Source: an uncultured Tannerella sp. (GTDB lineage Bacteria > Bacteroidota > Bacteroidia > Bacteroidales > Tannerellaceae). From it: 11,295 bases of DNA. A model generated the notes under the pieces. It saw only the letters and a program-made list of their open reading frames with translations. It made no database searches and had not been told where the DNA came from. The stretch lies in contig CALHPT010000174.1 of the NCBI GenBank assembly GCA_938036405.1, forward strand, positions 1 through 11,295, read 5' to 3'. The translations under genes were made by a program, and so were the position numbers. This document shows, in pieces, positions 6,320-11,295 of this stretch. Every line of letters starts with the position of its first letter. Position 1 is the first letter of the stretch.

Positions 6320-6938
6320 ACTCCAATAACTTTTGTTCGGCCTCCACTGTAGCGGCCTCCAGGCGGTCGGCCTCTTCCGTCATCGTTTTGACGAAAGCCT
6401 CATCCGTGATCGAGGTGAGATTGATGCGAACGTTCAGCAGGGCACCGATGACAGCCGTGCGGGCACACATCATGGCCACTGTGGCGTCAGTCACGGCGTT
6501 GCTATTGCCACGACGCGCGGCGGCGTCAATCATCGGCAACAATGCGCTGGCCGTACGGGCTACCTCCATCGGCACCTCGGCGGCATACTTCGTCTCGCGT
6601 TGGATGGCCTCCTTGCGCACGGCCTTCTCTTCGTCGGTCTCTTTGGGCAACTTGAAGGCGGCAAAGACGCGGTCGTACGCCTCGGCGTCACGATCGACGT
6701 CGGCCAACAGCTTCGCCGACTGCTCGGTCATGCGGGCAGAGATCTGCTCCATCTCGTCGTTCACCTCGGCGTACTTCTTACGGCCTACGGTGAGGTTGGC
6801 TACCATGGCCGCCAGCGATGCCGCCAGCGAACCGTTCAATGCGGAAACGCTTCCGCCTCCCGGCACGGGATCGTTGCCGGTCACTTTGTCAATAAATTCC
6901 TTTACGGATAACTCTTGCAAGTTCATAGATGCATTCAT
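6294..6938 (-). CDS. fchA: formimidoyltetrahydrofolate cyclodeaminase
   Basis: This cytosolic enzyme converts 5-formimidoyl-tetrahydrofolate to 5,10-methenyl-tetrahydrofolate and ammonia, passing the one-carbon unit taken from histidine to the folate pool. In this start's numbering (214 residues) the family hallmark DPVPGGGSVSALNGSLAASL is at 24-43, followed by MVANLTVGRKKY and, near residues 145-165, the RGNSNAVTDATVAMMCARTA segment. The frame extends upstream to a TTG at 6957-6959; the first ATG (6936-6938) was chosen, and an ATG at 6924-6926 (MNLQELSVKEF) is an equally good family-like start. In vertebrates this domain is fused to formiminotransferase; here the two are separate genes, with FtcD encoded upstream in the same cluster. 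The stop lies 26 bp inside hutH. Confidence 0.93.
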   Translation of the reverse strand: MNASMNLQELSVKEFIDKVTGNDPVPGGGSVSALNGSLAASLAAMVANLTVGRKKYAEVNDEMEQISARMTEQSAKLLADVDRDAEAYDRVFAAFKLPKETDEEKAVRKEAIQRETKYAAEVPMEVARTASALLPMIDAAARRGNSNAVTDATVAMMCARTAVIGALLNVRINLTSITDEAFVKTMTEEADRLEAATVEAEQKLLEYVKAHAFN

Positions 6939-6975
6939 TTTATCTGTAGTAAAAAACAATACGGTTTATTCTGTG

Positions 6976-7569
6976 TCACGGACAGGTGGTGACAGGATTG
7001 GAGCAGAGCCATTCGGTCTCGATCCATCCCACGAAAGATTTCCGAGACTTCTTGGGGGTGTACTTCACCTTGATCCACCCTTTGACCATGTCGACGTAAG
7101 AGACGCAGATTTCCTCCTCGATGGTGAAAGCTATGGGGCTGTTGGCGTCGGGGCGAGTGCGGAAAGTCAGTTTCTCTCCGCCGTAGTTGCGTGAGCATGC
7201 GCCCAGTTGCGAGCCGTGGATCCAAGCCTGCTTCGACTTCAACACAATCGGGCCTTGTTCGACGGGGTCGATCTCGGGGGAGATGCGGAACCATCCGTTC
7301 CAGGCTTCGTAAAGCTCTACGGTATAACCAGGCTCGTTATGGTCGAGCTTGAAGACGATCGCTCCACCGGGTGTTGCGCGAACGTTGACGTCGGTCTGGT
7401 CAGGTGAGCTGGCATACGCATAGTCGATCGCCTCGTTGGTCGGGTTCGTGTTTTTATACGTGGCCTGAAATTTCTGGGCCGTAGTCTGTTTTTGCTGTGC
7501 GGCCATGCCGACAGACAGCAGCAGCAACAGTAGCGACAACAGGCCGGTTTTCATCTTATTCGTTTTCAT
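6976..7569 (-). CDS. secreted protein with two SH3-like repeats, unknown function
   Basis: A 197-residue protein with a signal peptide: basic MKTNKMKTG, a leucine-rich core (10-20) and a likely cleavage after about residue 24 (GMAA). The mature part looks like two copies of a bacterial SH3-like (SH3b) fold. One spans about residues 59-120 (DVNVRATPGG, GWFRI, AWIHGSQLG); the other spans about 132-189 (LTFRTRPDANSP, GWIKVKY, FVGWIETEWLC). The V/F-N/R-VRATP opening and W-I/V closings are typical. Such domains often bind peptidoglycan or other envelope ligands. It sits inside the histidine cluster, 72 bp after hutI and 37 bp before fchA, so cotranscription is likely, but no link to histidine breakdown is known. 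The domain call is by eye and moderate in strength. ATGs at codons 1 and 6 are both possible starts. Confidence 0.7.
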   Translation of the reverse strand: MKTNKMKTGLLSLLLLLLSVGMAAQQKQTTAQKFQATYKNTNPTNEAIDYAYASSPDQTDVNVRATPGGAIVFKLDHNEPGYTVELYEAWNGWFRISPEIDPVEQGPIVLKSKQAWIHGSQLGACSRNYGGEKLTFRTRPDANSPIAFTIEEEICVSYVDMVKGWIKVKYTPKKSRKSFVGWIETEWLCSNPVTTCP

Positions 7570-7641
7570 ATCACAGTGACTTGTGTGTGTAAGCGAAATG
7601 TCGAGGAGGGGTGTTCTCGCCTCTTTTCTTCGATTATGGGT

Positions 7642-8886
7642 CTAATTCTTTACGACAACCTCTCCCTGCTTGATCACCGTGTCGACGATGTTCATACCCA
7701 CATGATAGGGCAGGAATTTGTACGACGGGAATTGCAGCAGCACGAGGTCGCCTTGCTTGCCGACGTCGATCGAACCGATGCGGTCGGCACGGTCGATGGC
7801 CGCGGCGCTGTTGATGGTGAAGGCTGTGACGGCCTCCTCGGGCGACAGCTTCATATAGATGCATGCCAGCGCGAACAGCAGCGGGACGGACGCGGAGAAG
7901 GAGCTGCCCGGATTGAGGTCCGTGGCCAGTGCCACCATGCAACCGGCGTCGATCATCTCCCGACCGCGAGCGAATGTCTCCCGCAGCGAGAATGCCGTGA
8001 GCGGAAGCAATGTGGCCACTACGCCTGCGTCGGCCATCGCACGGATGCCCGCGTCGGAGGCTTGCAGCAAGTGGTCGGCAGAGGCACAGTGTAGCTCGCC
8101 AGCCAGTTCGGCGCCGCCAAACTGCACGATTTCGTCGGCATGGATCTTCAGCTTGAAGCCCTGCTCACGCGCAGCTTGTAAGTAACGCCGCGATTGCTCG
8201 ATGGTGAAGACGTCCTTCTCGCAGAAGATGTCGGCAAACTCGGCCAACCCTTCCTTGGCAACCAGCGGAAACATCTCGCGGATATTGAAATCGATGAACG
8301 CGTCCTCGCGCCCCTTCCATTCGGCCGGCGTGGCGTGGGCACCCATGAAGGTGGAGACGATGTCGGCGGGGTGCGACTCGTTCAGCCGACGCATGACGCG
8401 CAGCTGCTTCATCTCCGTGTCGCGATCGAGGCCGTAGCCACTCTTGCCCTCCACGGTGGTGATGCCGAGGCGCAGCATGGCGTCGAGTCGGCGACGCCCA
8501 ACCTCGAACAGCTCGTCCTCCGACGCCTCACGCGTGGCCTTGGTCGTATTGACGATACCGCCGCCGCGGTTCATAATCTCCATATAGCTGTCGCCGCGCA
8601 TGCGCCATGAGAACTCCTCCTCGCGGTATCCGCCGAAGACGAAGTGCGTGTGCGGATCGACGAAGCCAGGCAGCAAGGCCTTGCCCGTAGCGTCGATAAC
8701 GGTATAGCCCGCTTCGTCCACAGGCAACGGTTCGCCCGCGCGAAGCACATGCGAGATGCGGCCATCGGTCACGACCACCGTTCCGCCTTCTATCACATGC
8801 AGGTCGTTCATCTCGCGCCCCCGCTTACCCGCGAAGCCGCTGCATGTCACCACCTGCGATGCGTTCTTAATAATCAGGTTCTTCAT
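7642..8886 (-). CDS. hutI: imidazolonepropionase
   Basis: This 414-residue cytosolic metal-dependent amidohydrolase opens imidazolone-5-propionate to N-formimino-L-glutamate, the third step of histidine breakdown. The metal-site HxH is in PGFVDPHTHFVFGG (His79, His81). Further ligand or active-site residues are seen in KIHADE (His249), CASADHLL (His272) and ATDLNPGSSFSASVP (Asp323). GITTVEGKSGYGLD (141-154) is a strong family signature. The frame is open 44 codons further upstream, but that part overlaps the lipoprotein gene and looks unlike any amidohydrolase start. The ATG at 8884-8886 gives the usual MKNLIIKNASQVVT beta-strand opening and overlaps the upstream stop as ATGA, implying translational coupling. 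Its product is the substrate of FtcD, encoded first in the cluster. Confidence 0.96.
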   Translation of the reverse strand: MKNLIIKNASQVVTCSGFAGKRGREMNDLHVIEGGTVVVTDGRISHVLRAGEPLPVDEAGYTVIDATGKALLPGFVDPHTHFVFGGYREEEFSWRMRGDSYMEIMNRGGGIVNTTKATREASEDELFEVGRRRLDAMLRLGITTVEGKSGYGLDRDTEMKQLRVMRRLNESHPADIVSTFMGAHATPAEWKGREDAFIDFNIREMFPLVAKEGLAEFADIFCEKDVFTIEQSRRYLQAAREQGFKLKIHADEIVQFGGAELAGELHCASADHLLQASDAGIRAMADAGVVATLLPLTAFSLRETFARGREMIDAGCMVALATDLNPGSSFSASVPLLFALACIYMKLSPEEAVTAFTINSAAAIDRADRIGSIDVGKQGDLVLLQFPSYKFLPYHVGMNIVDTVIKQGEVVVKN

Positions 8887-9296
8887 TTGATCTTCTTGAA
8901 TGTATGTACTGTTTGTCCCTCCACGAAGGGCACGAATGCTCCGATCCGAAACGACCGCCCGTCGGCGCTCAGCTTGAAAGCATAGGGGTCGGGGGCAAAA
9001 GCGCTCGATAACATCCAATGCACTTGGATACTGCCATCCTTGATCTCATACGCATAAGGGCCGCTCCCTGACTTAGGCAGCGTCAGCCCATTTCTCACCT
9101 CCGTACCTCTTTTCAGCATGAACGTAGCCTCGCCGGCCATCGATGGAAATTCGTCGAAATCGATCGTGTCCGTTCCAGTCGTTTCGTGCACCCAGACGCC
9201 GGTCAGTCGGCCGTCCGAAGACATCAAACCCGTCTTTCCACAGGCGGACACCATCAACATAAGTGGGATGATCATCCCCGTCATAAACTGCTTCAT
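8883..9296 (-). CDS. small lipoprotein, unknown function, coupled to hutI
   Basis: A 137-residue predicted lipoprotein. The N-terminus MKQFMTGMIIPLMLMVSACG is a short signal ending in a lipobox (VSAC) with the lipidated Cys at residue 19, so the mature protein is anchored in the envelope. The rest is soluble: GRLTGVWVHETTGTDTIDFDEFPS near the start, a middle with a GPYAYEIKDGSIQVHW segment, and a C-terminus of short strands (FRIGAFVPFVEGQTVHTFKKIK). The alternating strands recall a small beta-sandwich or lipocalin-like fold, but I do not recognise a family. The frame opens at a TTG (9303-9305); the ATG at 9294-9296 gives the normal signal peptide. Its TGA overlaps the hutI ATG in the sequence ATGA, so the two are almost certainly cotranslated. 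Upstream is a 254-bp gap with a tandem repeat array. Confidence 0.75.
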   Translation of the reverse strand: MKQFMTGMIIPLMLMVSACGKTGLMSSDGRLTGVWVHETTGTDTIDFDEFPSMAGEATFMLKRGTEVRNGLTLPKSGSGPYAYEIKDGSIQVHWMLSSAFAPDPYAFKLSADGRSFRIGAFVPFVEGQTVHTFKKIK

Positions 9297-9350
9297 ATCT
9301 GTCAAGTTCTAAGTGTGAAATCTATCGGTGAAAAGCCCGGAGAGGTAAGG

Positions 9351-9491
9351 CTCCGACGGTCGTCGAAGGGGTAAACCCTCAGGGTTCAGAGCTCCGACGG
9401 TCGTCGAAGAGGTAAACCCTCAGGGTTCAGAGCTCCGACGGTCGTCGAAGGGGTAAACCCCCAGGGTTCAGAGCTCCGACGGTCGTCGAAG
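9351..9491. repeat. 41-bp tandem repeat array in the hut cluster
   Basis: Three complete 41-bp units start at 9351, 9392 and 9433, and an 18-bp partial unit starts at 9474. Units one and two differ at one base (unit position 19), and units one and three differ at one base (unit position 29), so the array is young or under correction. Each unit contains two inverted repeats: CGACGGTCGTCG (4- or 5-bp stem) and AACCCTCAGGGTT (6-bp stem, 1-base centre; 5-bp in unit three). The unit length is not a multiple of three, so no repeat peptide is encoded. The array lies between the ftcD stop (9551) and the lipoprotein start (9296). Nothing else is recognised in the 254-bp gap. There are no spacers of varied sequence, so it is not CRISPR. 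Confidence 0.9.
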
Positions 9492-9550
9492 ATTTGCCCT
9501 TGATACGCTTGTACCCTTCAAAAACAGCCGCTTCGGGGAGGGACAATGAT

Positions 9551-10447
9551 TTACTCCATGATGCGCGACTCGAGCACCTGATCCATCGAGAAGTTCTCGA
9601 TGCCGAGGTAATACTCCGCGCAGTCGATGAGCGCCTTCATGGGCACAAGGCCGATCACCTCGGCGCCGACTACGCTCACGCCGTAGCGCTGAGCCTCCAT
9701 GCGCACCATCTCGTGGGCACGGTAGACGGCCGTCCGCGTGAAGTCGGTCAGGTTCATCGACACCTGCACGATGCCACGGTCTTTCAGCTCCACGCCCATG
9801 GCCTTGCAGAAGCGCAGGCCACCGCCGAGGAAGCGCACCTTCTTGGCGATAGCGTCGGCGATGGAGAGGTCGGCCGTGTTGAGGTTCACGTTGTAAGCCA
9901 CGAGCGGCATACGCGCGCCGATGGCCACGGTGCCGGCCGTCGGGTGACGCTCAGCGGGGCCGAAGTCGGGCTTCCACTCGGGCTGCTTGATCTTCTCGGC
10001 CATGCCTTCAAACTCGCCCTTGCGGATGGCAGCGAGGTTCTCGCGGTGCGGTGCGGTGGCCGACTTCTCATACAGGAAGACGGGCACGCCGTAGCGCTCA
10101 GCCACCTGTGCAGCCACTTCTTTGGAGAGGGCAACGGCCTCTTCGGTCGTCGTGTTCTTGATCGGAATGAACGGCACCACGTCGACAGCGCCCATGCGCG
10201 GGTGCTGCCCCGAGTGCTTGTTCAGGTCGATCAGCTGGACGGCCTTGCCGATAGCCTCGAGCACGGCGTCACGCAGCGGCTCCGGCTCTCCGACTACGGT
10301 CACGACGAGGCGGTTATGATCCTCATCATTGCTGTAGTCCAGCAGTTTCACATTGTCCTTACCGCGGAAGCAATCCACGATTTTCTCGATTTTCTCTTTG
10401 TCGCGTCCCTCGCTAAAGTTGGGGACGCATTCCATGATTTTGTTCAT
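9551..10447 (-). CDS. ftcD: glutamate formimidoyltransferase (single-domain)
   Basis: This 298-residue cytosolic enzyme moves the formimino group from N-formimino-L-glutamate (the HutI product) to tetrahydrofolate, releasing glutamate and 5-formimido-tetrahydrofolate for FchA. The N-terminus ECVPNFSEGRD (6-16) is the family opening. NRLVVTVVGEPEPL follows, and GQHPRMGAVDVVPFIPI (80-96) contains His82, which matches the catalytic His of the mammalian formiminotransferase domain in both position and context. Length equals the transferase part alone; the cyclodeaminase is the separate fchA gene at 6294-6938. The ATG at 10445-10447 was chosen; Met5 is possible but would trim the first strand. It is the first hut gene in the window; upstream are the CTAC-repeat and hairpin region. 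A 41-bp tandem repeat array follows, so the downstream genes could be partly uncoupled from it. Confidence 0.96.
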   Translation of the reverse strand: MNKIMECVPNFSEGRDKEKIEKIVDCFRGKDNVKLLDYSNDEDHNRLVVTVVGEPEPLRDAVLEAIGKAVQLIDLNKHSGQHPRMGAVDVVPFIPIKNTTTEEAVALSKEVAAQVAERYGVPVFLYEKSATAPHRENLAAIRKGEFEGMAEKIKQPEWKPDFGPAERHPTAGTVAIGARMPLVAYNVNLNTADLSIADAIAKKVRFLGGGLRFCKAMGVELKDRGIVQVSMNLTDFTRTAVYRAHEMVRMEAQRYGVSVVGAEVIGLVPMKALIDCAEYYLGIENFSMDQVLESRIME

Positions 10448-10466
10448 TTCAAATGGGTGTAAATAA

Positions 10467-10510
10467 GTAGTTACGGGTAGTTTAAGTAGTTAGAGGTAGT
10501 CACATGTAGG
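10467..10510 (-). repeat. CTAC repeats spaced 9-10 bp upstream of ftcD
   Basis: On the minus strand, CTAC occurs five times with starts 10, 10, 9 and 10 bases apart (plus-strand GTAG at 10467, 10477, 10486, 10496 and 10506). Four of the five have a preceding A (ACTAC), and two share AACTACTTA. The last copy ends about 20 bp before the ftcD ATG. The spacing is close to one DNA turn, which would place the words on one face of the helix. No TAnnTTTG promoter box was found in this intergenic region. Confidence 0.55.
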
Positions 10511-10512
10511 GG

Positions 10513-10626
10513 CTGGTGGCATGTACCAGGCCAACTTGGCCGGCGCCCCTGGCGCCTTGATCTTCTTTTGGTTCCTTTTCTTCCATCAAGGGAAGAAAAG
10601 GAAGTCGAGGTTCAAGGGCAACGCCC
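10513..10626. repeat. cluster of consecutive hairpins between hepT and ftcD
   Basis: Five inverted repeats follow each other: CTGGT/ACCAG (10513-10529, 7-base loop), GGCCAA/TTGGCC (10529-10541, 1-base centre), GGCGCC/GGCGCC (10542-10556, 3-base loop), TTCCTTTTCTTCC/GGAAGAAAAGGAA (10572-10603, perfect 13-bp stem, 6-base loop), and AGGGC/GCCCT (10615-10627, 3-base loop). The 13-bp hairpin is the strongest in the window. No clean T-run follows it on the minus strand, so it is not a textbook terminator for mntA-hepT, though it could end or stabilise that transcript. Similar purine/pyrimidine hairpins are common intergenic elements in Bacteroidota (from memory). No gene is seen in 10448-10662. Confidence 0.65.
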
Positions 10627-10662
10627 TCTGCCATGTATTGTCCGAGGAAATTCATGCGGCGA

Positions 10663-11004
10663 TTATGTTTCGCTTAGTAAGTCTTTGACCTCTCCCTTTA
10701 GCAAGGGGAGATGATTGATAACGATACTCCACAACATATCCGGAAGCAATGAATCGTAGCCATGAATGACATAATTGCGCGTATCGACGATCTGACGTGC
10801 ATGGGAGATCGGAACGTTTTTATCCGTTTTCAATATGCGATTCATTGCCTCGCCGATGATCTCAATATTGCGTTCCACTGCCCGCCGCAGCATCATGTTG
10901 CTAGCGAACGTTTCATACTGCTTGGGGATGGAGATGAAATAGGATTCAATCTCGTCGATAGCGATCAAGATGTCCTCCAAATGCTTCTTCGTCTTATCGT
11001 TCAT
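10663..11004 (-). CDS. hepT: HepT-like HEPN toxin (DUF86), RNase of a HepT/MntA system
   Basis: A 113-residue, largely helical cytosolic protein of the HEPN/DUF86 family. The catalytic motif R-x4-H-x-Y is intact: Arg76, His81 and Tyr83 in RNYVIHGYD. Other family features are MNDKTKKHLEDILIAIDEIE at the start, RRAVERNIEIIGEAM (40-54) and a C-terminal helix of about 20 residues. In studied HepT/MntA pairs the HEPN protein is an RNA-cleaving toxin and is silenced when MntA adds AMP units to the Tyr of this motif. The first 11 bp overlap the end of mntA, so the pair is one translation unit, antitoxin first. All key residues are present, so it looks active; no decay is seen. A plain DUF86 protein with another role is the main alternative. 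Confidence 0.88.
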   Translation of the reverse strand: MNDKTKKHLEDILIAIDEIESYFISIPKQYETFASNMMLRRAVERNIEIIGEAMNRILKTDKNVPISHARQIVDTRNYVIHGYDSLLPDMLWSIVINHLPLLKGEVKDLLSET

Positions 11005-11295
11005 AGATCAACACCTTGCTGTTTTCGATATTCTTCCGCAGGTAAGCGTTGCGCACGGGCTGCTCCTCCATGAGGTCGACCTCCTTGCGAAAGAGATCTT
11101 CCAATGAATACTTGAAATCGAAGAAGTGGAGGAACGGATCCTTGACCTCCTGCTTGTCAAAAGCCACGATCAAATCCACATCGCTTTCGTCGTTGAAGCG
11201 ATCGGTGAGCACTGAGCCGAAGGCAAACAACCGCTCGACGCTGTATCGGCGGCAGAGGTCAGCTAGCTGTGCGTTGTATTGGCTGAGGAAATTCA
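10994..11295 (-). CDS. mntA: MntA-like minimal nucleotidyltransferase antitoxin (start codon cut by window edge)
   Basis: The frame is open to the right edge. The last two bases of the window read TG on the minus strand directly before AAT TTC CTC, so the start is probably an ATG whose A is base 11296; the protein would be 100 residues. The nucleotidyltransferase signature GSx10DxD is intact: FGSVLTDRF, then SDVDLIVAF, with the two Asp at about residues 39 and 41. A third acidic site is likely the D in KEVDLMEE (about residue 74). Such small MNT proteins transfer AMP from ATP to the partner HEPN toxin and so block it. The stop overlaps the hepT start by 11 bp. The promoter lies outside the window. 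The family length (about 95-140 residues) fits, so almost nothing is missing. Confidence 0.85.
   Translation of the reverse strand, partial: NFLSQYNAQLADLCRRYSVERLFAFGSVLTDRFNDESDVDLIVAFDKQEVKDPFLHFFDFKYSLEDLFRKEVDLMEEQPVRNAYLRKNIENSKVLIYER

Noticed and set aside
6939..6959. Upstream TTG start for fchA, and the TTG at 9303-9305 for the lipoprotein
   Set aside because: Good ATG codons lie just downstream and match the family or signal-peptide start.
7570..7641. Possible promoter or terminator between hutI and the SH3-like gene
   Set aside because: Only weak GAGG/CCTC pairing without a T-run and no TAnnTTTG box; not enough to call.
8887..9018. N-terminal extension of hutI by 44 codons
   Set aside because: It overlaps the lipoprotein gene and is unlike amidohydrolase N-termini; the ATGA overlap gives a better start.
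4471..9491. CRISPR array candidates at 4471-4711 and 9351-9491
   Set aside because: The units repeat head to tail without unique spacers, unit copies are few, and no cas genes are present.
9492..9550. Possible intrinsic terminator right after ftcD (short CCG/CGG stem before a five-T run)
   Set aside because: The stem is only about 3 bp, too weak to support termination.

Overview
The window reads as part of a chromosome of a high-GC member of the Bacteroidota, most likely order Bacteroidales (Porphyromonas/Tannerella-like). The grounds are a flavodoxin gene paired with a DUF2023 gene, promoter −7 boxes of the TAnnTTTG type (TACTTTTG) upstream of two genes, weak or absent Shine-Dalgarno sequences, and histidine degradation by the tetrahydrofolate route with separate FtcD and FchA proteins. 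The genus is an inference. All twelve complete genes and both edge-truncated genes lie on the minus strand, so transcription runs from high to low coordinates. Long plus-strand ORFs are antisense shadows caused by high GC.

Layout from the right edge, in transcription order. (1) 10663-11295: an overlapping mntA-hepT pair, a minimal-nucleotidyltransferase antitoxin and HEPN toxin of the type VII toxin-antitoxin family. The first codon of mntA is cut by the edge. (2) 10448-10662: a gene-free stretch with CTAC repeats spaced 9-10 bp apart and a run of strong hairpins. (3) 4781-10447: a histidine-utilisation cluster in the order ftcD, a 254-bp gap holding a 41-bp tandem repeat array, a small lipoprotein gene, hutI, a secreted SH3-like-repeat protein, fchA and hutH, closed by a clear intrinsic terminator at 4711-4756. 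Urocanase (hutU), which the pathway needs, is not in the window. (4) 4365-4780: a gene-free region with the hutH terminator, a second 40-41-bp phased repeat array and a −7 box for cobU.

(5) 972-4364: a cobalamin nucleotide-loop assembly operon, cobU-cobT-doxX-cobS-cobC. This set activates (adenosyl)cobinamide and joins it to alpha-ribazole, so it suits corrinoid salvage as well as the end of de novo synthesis. A DoxX-type membrane protein gene is inserted in it. (6) 1-849: flavodoxin (fldA) with its own promoter, followed by a DUF2023 gene that runs off the left edge.

How the parts work together: HutH, HutI, FtcD and FchA, with HutU from elsewhere, turn histidine into glutamate, ammonia and a one-carbon unit on tetrahydrofolate. 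Two cell-envelope proteins of unknown function (lipoprotein and SH3-like) are built into this operon, and the lipoprotein stop overlaps the hutI start (ATGA). The least explained sequence is the two unrelated short-repeat arrays, both with a 41-bp unit, and the hairpin and phased-repeat block upstream of ftcD.
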